DNA of 64,000 nucleotides from Lunularia cruciata (GCA_948567375.1 OX419755.1:63244944-63308943), one strand, 5' to 3'; numbered from the stretch's first letter, positions 32,472 through 45,009 are shown. The notes: generated from the sequence alone by a model not told the origin. A program made the numbers and translations.

Positions 32472-35400
32472 GTCAGTACGTCTTCCACTCCTACTACAGT
32501 TATAGAGGATACTTGGGAGCCTGATCTTGGACCCAAGCTTACTGGAGAGAAAAGACGGAGGGTTTGGAGGTTCTTGAGGAGTCACACGAGTTGTTTTGCC
32601 TTCAATATGAAGGATTTGGGTGCTCTGAAGGGACCTGGTATACGGATTGAGCTGACTAGCGACACACTAGTTTTCCGACGTCCTTATCGATATAGTGAGA
32701 TGGAGAGGACATTGATTCAGAGCCGGAGTAGTGACCTTTTTGAGGCTGGTTTGGTGGAGATTTCACATGGAGAGTATGCATCAACGACAGTGAAGCTAGC
32801 CAAGAAGGATATGCATGGCAACTATACAGATAGGCGGATGTGTGGAGATTACCGTCCTATCAACCAATAGACCAGGGCTGATCGGTATGCCATGCCTACA
32901 CCGGGGGAGATTTTTGATGCGATTGGGGATGCAAAGGTCTTCAGTACTTTGGATCTTTGAGCGGGATATCATCAATTGCCAATCAAGGAGGAGGATAAGT
33001 CCAAGACAACATTTTGGGCTATTGATCCTCACAGTAAGGATGTGTTATATCAGTGGAGGTTCTTACCATTTGGGTTAGAGAACACTCCTACTGAGTTCCA
33101 AAGGGTCATGGATAGGATCCTAGCTGAATTGGATTTTGCTCGGTGCTATATTGATGACATTTTGGTTTATAGCACTACTGTGGAGGAGCATTAGAGATAG
33201 TTGTTGGAGGTGTTTGAGAGTCTCATGGACTCAAACTACATCCTGGGAAGTGTAGGTTCTTCCATGAGCAGGTTGAGTATTTGGGTCACACTATCTACCC
33301 CGGAGGACTTGGTGTTCAGCAGACCAAGGTGGAGGCTATTGCACATATTCCTCGACCTACAGATGTGAGCAGAGTGCGAGCATTCCTTGGGTTGGCGAAC
33401 TTCTATCGCTGCTATGTTAGAGGATTTAGTGCCATTGCCAAGGCCTTGACGAAGCTGATTAAGCTCACAGAGGAGTGGTGTTGGGGAGATGAGCAGGAGA
33501 GAGCTTTTGTAGAGCTCAAGGAGAGGTTGACATCTGCTCCTATTTTGAGGAGACCAATCAGGGGACGACCATTTCAAGTTCACACTGATTGGAGTATGTT
33601 GGGGCTTGGAGCGGTGCTCACCCAACATGATGATGAGGAGAAGGAGTTTGTGGTGGCCTATGCTAGTCGCTCCAACAATTCAGTGGAGGCGAAGTATAGT
33701 TCATATGAGGGAGAGTGCTTGGCAGCAGTTTGGGCAGTAACACATTTCCGATGTTACCTGTTTGGTAACCCTTCACTCTCATCACTGATCATCAGCCGCT
33801 GAAGTGGTTGATGGAGTCCGACAAGCTTTCAGGGAAGCTTGCACGATGGGCTCTGATTTTACAGGAGTACAATTTCACGGTTGTTCACAAACCTGGAGTG
33901 GTGAACCGTGATGCAGATGGGTTGAGTAGAAACCCATATCCCAGCCAGCAAGATCAGACCGGAGCATGTTGGCATGGTGAGACAGATGAGGAGATGGTGC
34001 TAGGTTGGCATGCATCGGCCTTTCTGTGTATATTTGCAGAGACTTTGGTGGTATCTCTCTCAGTGCATACAGGAGGAGTTATTGAGGTCACAGATCTAGA
34101 GAGTGAAGATATTGGTACAGTTCAGCGAGACATTCATCATGATGTCTTAGTGATGGACTATCTTTGCACTAGTGTTGTGGGTGGCACAGTTGGGGCCAAG
34201 GAGAGAGACCGTGTTCTTCAGCGAGCCAGACGGTTTAGATTGGAGGGTAGACACCTTTTGCGTGTATGGGAAGATGGTAGAGTGCGAGTAGTACCACTTC
34301 CATCACAGAGACCACAGTTGGTCCGTCATGCTCATGAGGAGCTAGGACATTTTGGAGTAAAGCGTACATATAGCTTACTTCAGAGTCATTATTGGTGGCA
34401 CGGTATGCAGATAGAGTAGCAGCAATTTGTTGCCAGATGTGTGGTTTGTGACCGAGTTAGAGCATCATTCAATGCTCCTACGCCACAATTACACCCATTA
34501 CCTATCATGGGATTGGATTACCGTTGGAGTTTGGACTTTGCCGGACCTTTACCGCTGACTGTGAGACATCATCGGTATGTTTTAGTGATGGTGGAGCACT
34601 TCTCCAAGTGGATTGAGTTGGTGGCACTTCCTGACAAGTCTAGTGAAGGGACAGCTTACTCGTTTGTGGATCAAGTTCTTAGTCATTTTGGTGCACCAGC
34701 TGAGGTTTTGACTGATCAGGGTACAGAGTTCTTGGGAGAGTTTCAAGTCTTGTGTGACAAGGCTTTGATTGATCATCGTACTACATCCCGAGATCACCGT
34801 GAGGCAGATGGCTTAGCAGAGAGAGTGGTTCAGATGGTGAAGAGAGGATTGCAAAAGTATGGTTTGCAGAGAGGCCACTTGGGAGATTGGGATCTCCAAT
34901 TACCTTGGTTGGCCATGGGCTATCGGTTCAGCCGGCAAGCTTCCTTAGCATCTTTCTCTCCATACTTTCTACTCTATGGACGAGATCCAGATTTACCTGC
35001 AGCCATTTGTCGAGATGCTACTGTAGTTTTGGACTTGGATGACCCCGATGTATGGATGAGCGCATGTTCTCAGCGGGTAGAGATTTTTCGGAGAGTGATG
35101 CCGATGGACTTTGAGAACTTGGCGATTGCTCAGCATAGAGATACTTTACGCTATGCTACCATTCGAGGAGGAGGTTATAGACCCTCGATCCGTCAATTTC
35201 ATCCAAGCGACTAGGTATATCTACAGTAGACAGCACCAACAACACTTGATGTTTCTACAGGCCGCACTATCTTGAGAGTGCGTGAGGTTTTGCCATCTGG
35301 AGTCCTTGTGTTAGAAGGACGTGATAGTGTTGTTTAGAAGGATCATGTGTGCAATTGTGCGCCATGCCACCTTCCAAACATTGATGGTACTATGGACCCA

Positions 35401-35571
35401 AGCTTGGCACTTGTACGTGCAGGCTTGAGGTGTATGTTATGTGACTCTTCTGGTGGAGCTGCTACTATGTTAGTGTGTGATAGCTGTTTGAGAGGATGGC
35501 ATATGGCATGTATGACTCCTCCCCTCACGGTGGTTCCTCAGGGACAGTGGTTATGTCCTAGATGTACTTGA
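32466..35571 (+). pseudogene. pol: MET copy 2 RT-RNase H-integrase-PHD
   Basis: Same domains as 4766-7879. Damage: TAG 32868, TGA 32957, TAG 33192 and 33198, a 7-bp deletion near 33215, a 1-bp deletion near 33770, TAG 34418, 35212, 35227 and about 35335. YIDD and all PHD zinc ligands survive. The frame shifts twice, so 32466-33200, 33281-33800 and 33808-35571 are in three different frames. Confidence 0.85.
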
Positions 35572-35740
35572 CCTATAGCTAGTTCATTCTTTATATGGTA
35601 TAGATTGCAGACATGGGACTAACAATGGGGCTCCATAGCACCCGGCCTCCTGATCTTTGCCCATTAAAAGGTATACCGTATACTTAGAGTAGATGGCTAT
35701 CTGGAGTTAGAGGGACCTAATCGCCAGCTAGGGGGGCAAT

Positions 35741-36419
35741 TGTGGCACTTTAGAGTCTATGTATGACTTATGTGTGAGTTGTGCTTCTATAGTGTATGAT
35801 GTTGACAGCGATGTATGTTGTGTAGCGATGTATATACGCATGATAGCTGTCACGCCATTTGTAGTTCTGCATCTAGCTGCTCGGACATTGGAGTTCCAAT
35901 GATAGTAGCTAGAGTTATTCTAGTAGTTTCTCAAGGACTACTTTCCGACAGTCAGATTTGGTGTTTGGGGTACTGACTTCACGTGGGGCCCACCGTCACT
36001 TTGCATTGTTCACACCATTGAGTGTGCCATCAGCGGGACCGTTAGGGTTTTAGTGCTAGCTCAAGTCCAGGGGGTATAGTTTCAAAGTGAGCTCCAGAGA
36101 GCTCACTTCTTTGATGTTGAGCCTTCAAGTTCCTGGCTATGGTGGACAGAGGCCGGCGAGCGTCACTTGGATTCTCTATGCTTGAGTGGGTGTGGCTTGA
36201 CTGTAATCAGTGCCCAGTTGTTGGCAGTTTATAGAGTGATAGATCAAGTATTGATCTGAGTTGAGTTGAGTTGAAAGTGTTAAGCAATCTGATTTATTGT
36301 GGCACTTTAGAGTCTATGTATGACTTATGTGTGAGTTGTGCTTCTATAGTGTATGATGTTGACAGTGATGTATGTTGTGTAGCGATGTATGTTGTGTAGC
36401 GATGTATATACGCACGACA
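35741..36419 (+). repeat. MET copy 2 right terminal block B1-A2-B2
   Basis: B1 35741-35845 follows the polypurine tract AGGGGGG (35730-35736). A2 runs 35848-36295. B2 runs 36298-36419 and has an extra 17-bp tandem copy of GATGTATGTTGTGTAGC. The B1/A2 joint reads TGATAGCTGTCA, one C-to-T away from the palindrome in copy 1. Confidence 0.88.
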
Positions 36420-36913
36420 AGGATTCCACAACCATGATCTCCATCTTGTGTGTTTGATCTTGAGTGAAGTGCAATCATAGCAATGCCTTGATAGATCTGA
36501 GAGGAATTGTAGTGTTGGTAGTATTCTATAATTGTGAGTGTTGCGCAATGTTGTTGTGAAGCAATTTCAATCAAGCAAGTTGTGCCTTCTGTGGAGGGGT
36601 GGAACGCAATTCTGAAGCAAAGTTGTTTTGTAGTGAAGTGCCATTTTTGGGAGAGACTGAATCATCACAATCAAGATTGTTTGGAAAGATTTGATGGAGT
36701 TGTGATTAAGTGTGACATTTTTGTGTGATGAGAATGTGATCTGTGCTTGTTACTCTCTTCTAGGTGTAGTTTCTACCTTAGAGATTAAAGATAAAACCAA
36801 GAAAACTACTTGTGATTATGACTTTGTATTTGGACATTTCTGATTTATATCTTTGCGTGAACAAACTTTAGTTACTTAATTACCACAAAAGTGATATTTG
36901 TTGGGTTGTCACA

Positions 36914-37190
36914 ATTACCTAATGGGCAGAAAAAGAGGGTTGAGTCATTACCTAGAAAAATAGCACTCTCTGTAGAAGGGTATCAAGAAGCAATTGAGTG
37001 GCAAGTTATATAGTTAACTAATTATAATGCAATCTTAGGTATGTTATGGATGGAGCACTACAACTCCATGGTTGATTGGAGAAAGAATGTAGCGAGAACT
37101 CATCAATGGAAGATCCTTGGTTAAAGATAGAGCACATATGCAAGAATTACCTTTCTATATCATAGGGACAATAGCTATTTATAAGACTAT
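36914..37190 (+). pseudogene. pol: Element E protease, C-terminal part
   Basis: Reads LPNGQKKRVESLPRKIALS, then YNAILGMLWMEHYNSMVDW, the ILG.-W strand of Ty3/gypsy proteases followed by the Asp-Trp of the linker to RT. One stop lies between. It is collinear with the active-site half at 12541-12890, some 25 residues apart in protein terms. This half was displaced by the insertions between. Confidence 0.75.
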
Positions 37191-38325
37191 GGTATCCACA
37201 TTTTTTCATTTTGGACGAGTTTTGAAGAAGTGCCTTGTTGAAACCAAATTGAAACCAAATGAAGAATAAATGATGAGAAGTTTGTATTTTGATTCGACCC
37301 AAAGAAGTAGAATTTGTGTTGGAGGAAGAAGGCCTCGGATTGGATCAAACCCGAAGAAGCTTACTTTGTGTCAGAGGAGGAAAAAACTCGGATCAGACGC
37401 CAAAGGAGTGCAGACCCGAAGGAGGAATAGAAATTGCAGGTCAGGATTCTTGCGGAGGCCATATCTCAATGATGACAAATTCAAATCATGCATGTTATAT
37501 CTCGTAAGAAGTGTCTCGTTTAGGGCTTCCATTGCCACCAAAATTGCAAAGTTTGAAGGTTTGTACAAGAAGTGACAAGCATTTGAAGTTTTGGGAGTAA
37601 ATGTACAAAGTAGTTTAATGTCTTAGGATCAATGTGACTTTGGACTTCAGGTTTACACAACTTTGGGTTAGAAGCTTCTTCACTTCAAGACAAAGATGAC
37701 TAGATCTGAGATAGTCTGACCTCCGAGTGCAATGAAGGTGAGTTCGGGAATCTTGCCATAGGTATGAGAGGAAGTTAAAGTTAGGAAAGAAGATATTTAG
37801 GATACCTATGACTTCAATTTCAGTTCCGATTGAAGATAAGATAGAATTAGAAGAGAAATAACATTAATGAATGAACCCAAAGTGCAGGATCAGATAGTAA
37901 GTGTCTTCAGGTCAGTTCCATGAGTGATTAGGGGAAAGTGGGTTACAAATTGAAGGCGTAGATAGTGTACCTATGCTTTCAATTACAACACTTGATGAAG
38001 ACATAGTAGAATTAGTAAAGGAATTGATAGTAGTTAGACCCAAAGTAACAAAGATAAGAGTGCAAGTGTCTTCAGATTTGACATTTGACACTTTAGAGAA
38101 GAGCGGGTTGTGAGATAGAGGTTTAGAAGGATTACCCACTAGTGGAATTGTAGATCAAGAAAGAGAGATGTTAGAATTGGTAGAGGAATTAGTAGTTGTA
38201 AAACCCGAGAATAGAGTAATAGTGAGTGAAGTTACTTTGGGATTAGGTTTGAAAGCCAAGGAAGAAGTAGACATTAGATTGGACTAATAACAGTTTTGAG
38301 ATTTGAAGAGGTAGATATGAAGAGG

Positions 38326-39080
38326 TGCATTGTCATTTTGGATGTGTAGGTTAGAACAATTGTTGTAGAACGGTATAGTTGATAAAACTGTCATTTGCTT
38401 CACTATTTAAGAGTGACATTCACAATCTTATGTTTTTCAGTGCTCATTATTTATGAGAATAAATAAAGCAAAGTGTTGTGAAGTAGTGCTCGTCGCTTGA
38501 GCTTGATTCCGAGGATCAACATTATATTTGTGTTTATGAGTGTGTGGAGACATTCAAAGTGCAAGTCAGTGTGCTTGGTGGATGTTGGATTCCGCAACCT
38601 TGATCTTTACTTTGTGTGTTTGATCTTGAGTGAAGTGCAATCAAAGCTATACCTTGACAGATCTAAGAGGAATTGTAGTGTTGGTAGTATTTTGCATTTG
38701 TGAGTGCAACATAGAGTTGATGTGAAGCAATTTTGATCAAGGAAGTTGTGCATTTAGCGGAGGGGTGGAACACAATTCTAAGGTGAAGTTATTTTGTAGA
38801 GAAGTGCCAACTTTTGGAGAGCCTGAATCATCACAATCAAGATTGTTTGGAAAGATTTGATGGAGTTGTGATGAGAGAGTGTTAATTCGTGAAAAAACTA
38901 CAAGTCAGTGCTTGTTACTCTCTTCTGGGTGTGGTTTCTGCTTGAGAGACTAAAGACACAACCAAGAAGAACTAATATTGTTACTTTGCTTCGTATTTGG
39001 AAATTTCTGAATCATATCTTTGTGGGAACAAACTTTACTTACCTGATTACCACAAAAGTGATATTTGCTGTGTTGTCACA
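38326..39080 (+). repeat. D-family LTR, left arm
   Basis: 755 bp from TGCATTGTC to GTTGTCACA. Internal 3' sequence with the purine run GAAGAGG abuts it on the left, and a primer site follows it on the right after TGATTTT, so this LTR has element sequence on both sides. Confidence 0.8.
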
Positions 39081-39086
39081 TGATTT

Positions 39087-39099
39087 TTGGCGCCGCTGC
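39087..39099 (+). promoter_or_regulatory. D-family primer-binding site (tRNA-Asp)
   Basis: TGGCGCCGCTGCC, one change from TGGCGCCGTTGCC. It sits at the centre of the palindrome. Confidence 0.7.
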
Positions 39100-39127
39100 C
39101 AAGGATACCGGGCATCTCTTGCAGGGC

Positions 39128-39866
39128 AGATATCACTTTTGTGGTAATCAAGTAAGTAAAGTTTGTTCCTACAAAGATACGATTCAGAATTTCCAAATAC
39201 AAAGCAAAGTAACAATATCAGTTCTTCTTGGTTGCGTCTTTAGTCTCTCAAGTAGAAACCACACCCAAAAGAGAGTAACAAGCACTGACTTGCAATCTTG
39301 TCATGAATTAACACTCTTTGATCACAACTCCATCAAATCTTTCCAAACAATCTTGATTGTGATGATTCAGGCTCTCCAAAAAATGACACTTCTCTGCAAA
39401 ACAACTTCACCTCAGAATTGTGTTCCACCCTTCCACTGAATGCACAACTTCCTTGATCAAAATTGCTTCACATCAACTCTATGCTGCACTCACAAATGCA
39501 GAATACTACCAACACTACAATTCCTCTTAGATCTGTCAAGGTATTGCTTTGATTGCACTTCACTCAGGATCAAACACACAAAGTAAAGATCAAGGTTGCA
39601 GAATCCAACATCCAACAAGCACACTGACTTGCACTTCAAATTTCTCCACACACTCATAAACACAAACACAATGTTGATACTCGGAATCAAGCTCAAGCAA
39701 TCAGTACTACTTCACAACACTTTGCTTTATTTATTCTCATAAATAATGAGCATTGAACAACATAAGACTATGAATGTCACTCTTAAATAGTGAAGCAAAC
39801 AACAGTTCTAACAACTATACTATTCTACAACAACTATTCTAACCTACAAATCCAAAATGACAATTT
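39128..39866 (-). repeat. D-family LTR, right arm (slightly truncated)
   Basis: Inverted copy of 38326-39080. About 13 bp of the U5 end are missing at the centre side. The outer end reads into the same purine run, in reverse, as the left arm. Confidence 0.78.
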
Positions 39867-41032
39867 ACCTCTTCATATTTACCTCTTCAAATCTCAAAAC
39901 TGTTACTAATCCAATCCGATGTCTACTTCTTCCTCAGCTTTCAAACTTGATCCCAAAGTAACTTCACTCACTATTACTCTGTCCTCGGGTTTTACAAATA
40001 CTAATTCCTCTACCAATTCTAACATTTCTCTTTCTTGATCTACAATTCCACTAGTGGGTAATCCTTCTAAACCTCTATCTCTATCTCTAAACACTCTTCT
40101 CTAAAGTGTCAAATGTCAAATCCAAAGACACCTGCACTCCTATCTTTGTTACTTTGGGTCTAACTACTATCAATTCTTTTACTAATTCTACTATGTCCTC
40201 ATCAAGAGTTGTAATTGAAAGCATGGGTACACTATCTACGCCTTCAATTTGTAACCCACTTTCCCCTAATCACTCATGTAACTGACCTGAAGATCTGATC
40301 TTGCACTTGGGTTCATTCATTATTGCTATTTCTCTTCTAATTCTATCCTATCTTCAATTGGAACTGAAATTGAAGTCATGGGTATCCTAAATATCTTCTT
40401 TCTTTATTCTAACTTCCTCTAATACATCCGGCAAGATTCCCAAAGTCACCTTCACTCCACTCCAAGGTCTAACTATCTCAGATCTAGTCATCTTTGTCTT
40501 GAGGCAAAGAAGCTTCTAACCCAAAGTTGTATAAACCTGAAGTCCGAAGTCCAAAGTCTCAAGTCCGAAGTCTGAAGTCCAAAGTCACATTGACCCGAAG
40601 ATATTAAACTACTTTGTACTTCTACTCCCAAAACTTTAAATGCGTGTAACTTCTTGTACAAACCTTCAAACTCTGCAATTTTGGTGGCAATGGAAGCCTG
40701 AAACGAGACGCTTCTTACAAGATATAACATGCATGATTTGAATTTTTCATCATTGAGATATGGCCTCCGCAAGAATCCTGACCTGCAATTTCTATTCCTC
40801 CTTCGGGTCTGCCCTCCTTTGGAGTCTGATCTGAGTTTTTTCCTCCTCTGACACAAAGTAAGCTTCTTTGGGTTTGATCCAATCCAAGGCCTTCTTCCTC
40901 CAACACGAAGTCTACTTCTTTGGGTCGAATCAAAATACAAACTTCTCATCGTTTATTCTCCATTTGGTTTCAATTTGATTTTAGCAAGGCACTTCTTCTT
41001 CAAAACTCGTCCAAAATGAAAAATATGGGTAC

Positions 41033-42732
41033 CACAAAGACAAATAAATGTTCCATGGGTCTAATAAGAAAATTCTAGAGTGCACAACTCAATGGACAAG
41101 TTCTTGAGAAATTGAAAGTTGTGGTCAATGAGTTTCAAGATGTCTTCTTAGATGACCTACCCTTAGGATTACCACCAAAAATAAGAGTAGAAAATAAAAT
41201 CAAGATAAATCTTGGGAAGACACCTCCTTGTAGAGCACCATATCATCTATCACCTCATGAGTTGGAGGAATGTAAGGCTCAAATTGAGGATATGTTGTAG
41301 AAAGGGTTTATCCAATGAAATATATCACCATATCGAGTTCTTGTCTTGTTTGTGAAAAAAAGATAATACAATATGCATGTGCATTGACTATCAAGGCCTA
41401 AATGAACAAATGGTGAAGAACAAGTACCCTTAACATTACATGGATGATCTATTTGATCAACTAAACAATGCAAAACACTTCACTAAACTTGATCTATGAA
41501 GCAATTACAACCAGATCTAGATTGTGGAGGAAGACATTCAAAATGAGATATGGTCACTTTGAGTACTTGGTGATGCTATTTGGCTTCACCAATGCACCAA
41601 CAACTTTCATGAGTTTGATGAATGATATATTTCATCCATACTTGGATAAATCTATTATCAATTTCCTAGATGACGTCTTTGACTATAACTATAGGGGGAC
41701 GATGATGAAACACAAGCAACATCTATGAGAAGTCCTCTAGATTATACAACAAAATCAATCATATGCCAAAATCTCAAAGTGCAAGTTTGGCAAGTCTAAA
41801 GTAGACTACTTGGGGCATAGAGTAAGTGAAAAGGTATCCAAGTGCTAATAAATAAAATAGAGGTCATTCAAAATGGAGTGCTCTAAAAGATTAGACTCAA
41901 TTCAAGAGTTTATTGGGATTGACATGGTTCTATTGTTGATTTTTCAAGGACTTCTCTAATGTTGCATAGTCTCTAACATCACTACTCAACAAGGGGAAGA
42001 AGTGGATATGGAGAACCATACAAGAATTGGCCTTTCAAGATGCATTACTACATGCACCAATCTTGAAATAGTATGACCCAAGTTGGCTATAGATGATTTA
42101 GGTGTAGCAATAAGAGCAGTCCTACAACAAGAGGGGCATGACAGATGGCACTCAATTGCATATTTCTCTCAAAAGCTATTATTGGCAGAACACAACTATC
42201 ACACCACCAAATGAGAAGAGTTGGCCATTGTCCTTGCAACCAAGCATTGGAAGCACTATCTTGGCGAGAAGACATTTGTAGTGAAGATAGACCACAATCC
42301 TCTAGGTTACCTCAATGACACAAAAAGATCTATCTCATGGACAGAGTGGAGACAAAAGTTCAACATGAAGATCACATATATGGAAGGCAAGAAGCAACTT
42401 ATAGATGCATTCATTCAAATGCCTATGGTAAACAATTTGGTGGTAGAGGTCAAGATGAACCCTAAAATTTGGCCAAAGATGCTTGCTACTACAAAAATTG
42501 ACCCATATATTGTAGAAGCTTGATCATCAAAAAGGCATCACCAATACCCAAGGACTCAATTTTTATGATGAAAGGTTATGGATCTTGGATGACATGGACA
42601 TAAGAACCACCACCCTAGCAGAATGTTATTATTCTGCCATTGTAGGTCATGTTGGATTGGACAAGACCTTGGATGTAGCCAAACGCCATAACTATTGGCC
42701 CAAGATGAGCAATGATGTGATGGAGTATGTTT
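41033..42732 (+). pseudogene. pol: Element E RT, RNase H and integrase zinc region
   Basis: RT opens VVNEFQDVFLDDLPLGLPP and APYHLSPHELEECKAQIEDML, chromovirus-type text, then decays through VLVLFVKK, RYGHFEYLVMLFGFTNAP and FLDDV, where the YLDD active site was. RNase H is recognisable by LATKHWKHYLGEKTFVVKID. The start of the integrase zinc domain (GHVGLDKTLDVAKRHNYWPK, about 42645-42705) runs into OTA copy C2 at 42733. Many stops and frame changes. Collinear with 48759 onward. Confidence 0.8.
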
Positions 42733-43423
42733 TGTAACACCTATTTGTGCATGTGTGTGGTATTGTGATATTTAGCTTGGTATTACAAATACTTGAGAGA
42801 TATTATTTATATAGAGATAAAGGATGGTTCTACATTAGTCATGATTAGCTAAAGTTAGTCATAGTTAAGATAGTGGGGACCTTACTTTGGAGAAGTCCAA
42901 AAGATGAGCATCACTATTTTGGATTCTAGTGTATTGACTTGGTATTATTCCTAGGTGTTTGGCTTTGAGGAAAGAGTTGAGAACTCTTGGGCCCGCAAGC
43001 CTTTTTGTTGTGGATTCTTCTATAGTCCAAGGATAGCCCATGTGAAGGAATCCTTGACTTAGTGGTTGGGTCACGATAAGATCATATGCTTAGTAGAATA
43101 TACCATGTGGATGGATATTCCTTTATACTTTTTGACTTTACTTGACTTTTAGCTTAGTAACTTGAGTTACTATGGTAAATATTAACTTTAGTGTGTAACT
43201 ATTTCACAAGTATATAAACAAGGTGTGAGGAGGTACTCATCATTCTTTTCATTTGCAACTATCTCGCTCTCATTGAGTTCTCTAGTGAGCAATGTCTTGA
43301 GTCTTGGAGTGTTAACCTTGGAGGAGTATGATGGAGTTGGGGTTCCTTGCCTTCTTAGTCCATGGTGCGCTACCATCATAGCCATTAGAGGTTCATCTTG
43401 AATGAAAGACAAGCTAGCTCACA
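42733..43423 (+). repeat. C2 5' LTR
   Basis: TGTAACACC...GCTCACA. The primer site TGGTTCCGTTGCC follows at 43428. Confidence 0.9.
43211..43218 (+). promoter_or_regulatory. Likely TATA box of the OTA-family LTR
   Basis: TATATAAA in the middle of the LTR, kept in all LTRs of the family in the window. Placement fits the U3 promoter; no transcript evidence. Confidence 0.5.
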
Positions 43424-44282
43424 TTTTTGGTTCCGTTGCCAGGACCTCTCTAGAAGGCAAGATAATGTTCTGTGTATAATCCTATATTAGACAAAAGGAG
43501 ACTACGAGAGCTCCCTTGGAGAGAACTTTAGGGGAGGAGAGGGCTAAACTTATATTAAAGAACTTGGATCCATTTGTATACCATGTAGTTCATTATGATA
43601 TCTTTGAGGTGATTTTGTACATCTTGTACACATGAGAGGATTTGGAGAGATTGTGTGAGGTGGATTGCAGATTTTGGGGATTAAGGTGATTTTGGGCAAA
43701 ATCTCAAGTTTGAGATCTGGACTTGAAAATTCTACACATCATGGCTTGGATTATCTTTCAATTATTACACTTGAAATAATTGTGAGAGCTTCTATGTGCA
43801 CTGGGCTAGAATTTTTGAAAGTTGATAGGGTAAATTGTTCCCGCAACTACATGCTCTATGGAAAATTGTACAGAGTCTACCATTTCTTCAATTTTCAATG
43901 TATTGTTCTGAAAATTTTCAAGAAAATTCAGTGTACTGTATCCTACCTTTTGAGACAAAAATTAGAGAAAGATCATTCTTGTGCAAGGAGTTATGAGTTT
44001 TTAAAGCGACGGGCGTGGTTTTTGTACTAAATCTGAAATATGTGTGCTCAATAGAAAGGTGTCTAGGCCAAATAGCTCTATGAAAAGATCTGAAATTATA
44101 CAAGGAGGGACACCCTAAATTTTTGATCAAATGTGAAAAATTTCAACGGACTGTGACATACCAATTGAGAGATTTGAGTAACATTGTGAGGAAAGGTCAA
44201 TTCTGCAGAGTTGAGATCTCATGCATGAGGAGTTTTAGAGTAACAAAAAGTATGTTTGAGTGTTTAGATTCATCTTGGGAAC

Positions 44283-44757
44283 ATGGAGGATCATCAAGAG
44301 GGTAAATTGAAACTATGCAAGGTTCCTCAAGAGTTTGAGGTGATTGTAGGGGTGGATTTGAGGAAAAGAGAGTTTAGAATAGAATTTGAAGAGAGTGTTG
44401 AGAGGATCCAAAAACCTACACCACTTGGAGGAAAGAGTGAGTCTAAGTGCTTTTTATGTGGAGAGAAAGGGACATAAGGCAAGTTCATGTCCATTGACCT
44501 TTGAGAGCAAGAGATTGAGGGAAAGGAGAGGATTATTTGACTTGGGTTTGCATGTTGGACCTCTTTCATCAAGATTGAGAGGGAGAAGATCTAAGACCAA
44601 GGAGTTGTGTGAGGTTTGTGGAATTGAATGACTTGCAAAAAGACATGAGTGTAGTGGTGTAAAAGCACTTTTGGAGACTTTGGTGAAGGATCTTAGAGAG
44701 AGTCTTAGTATAGCTACAAAAATTCTACCATCTTCATCAGCTAGTTCTCAAGATTAG
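44283..44757 (+). pseudogene. C2 extra upstream zinc-finger ORF
   Basis: Counterpart of 24097-24560: DLRKREFRIEFEESVERIQK, then knuckle CFLCGEKGHKASSC reached across a frame change near 44470, then the second Cys/His cluster, with a stop in between at about 44632. Confidence 0.65.
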
Positions 44758-45009
44758 TGATGGAGATAATCTTTTAACTGATGGATAAACTATCCATGTT
44801 CAAATATGCACACTAGGATTTGATGTTTCTATAGAAATCTTGGAGCAACCTAAACCTTTTGTGTTCCCTAGGGTGGATTAATCTCAAATGGTGCTAGTCA
44901 TGTACATACTCTATTAGTTATAGAGTGAGAGAAAAAAAGAGAAAAAGAAAAATTGAGAGAAAAGAAAGATAGTGAGGGGTTAAGATAGGGAAACTTCTAG
45001 TTTTCTTTG

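Larger units (their letters stand above)
26587..36419 (+). mobile_element. MET retrotransposon copy 2, complete from end to end
   Basis: Inserted in a D LTR. Flanks read gtAGGA before TGTCACG and AGGAttcc after GCACGACA, giving a 4-bp duplication AGGA (26583-26586, 36420-36423), or 5 bp if the T is counted. The undisturbed D LTR near 38580-38600 reads gttggattccgcaacc and serves as an empty site. Structure: A1 26587-27036, leader, Gag, PR, methyltransferase, UAG, RT, RNase H, IN, PHD, polypurine tract 35730-35736, B1 35741-35845, A2 35848-36295, B2 36298-36419. Coding parts carry many nonsense codons and two frameshifts. A1 and A2 differ at roughly 7% of positions by manual count. Confidence 0.93.
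26327..36913 (+). repeat. D-family 3' LTR, split by MET copy 2
   Basis: About 750 bp of LTR in two pieces, 26327-26586 and 36420-36913, with MET copy 2 between. It aligns with the intact D LTR at 38326-39080, beginning TGCATTG and ending GTTGTCACA. After 36913 the protease of element E resumes. The matching 5' LTR of this D copy is not visible, so its left side is probably deleted. Confidence 0.82.
37191..41032. repeat. Large inverted repeat: two D-family 3' ends facing each other
   Basis: Left arm 37191-39067 and right arm 39128-41032 are inverted copies of about 1.9 kb, separated by about 60 bp. Each arm is internal 3' sequence plus an LTR. The spacer contains TGGCGCCGCTGCC (39087-39099), a tRNA-Asp-type primer site of a D 5' end. 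The arms share an open frame starting RSLYFDSTQRSR (37270-37575 + and 40488-40949 -) and differ by several percent. It is inserted between protease and RT of element E. Confidence 0.88.

Noticed and set aside
26587..36419. MET as a tyrosine-recombinase (Ngaro/DIRS) element because of split repeats
   Set aside because: The polyprotein carries an HHCC zinc site and a D-D-E core, RT is of Ty3/gypsy type, and the insertion has a short target duplication. Only the repeat layout is Ngaro-like.
37289..37507. Gene in the palindrome arm (RSLYFDSTQRSR frame and its overlapping mate)
   Set aside because: Two overlapping frames are open in both arms, and neither shows a known domain. Kept only as part of the D-family repeat description.
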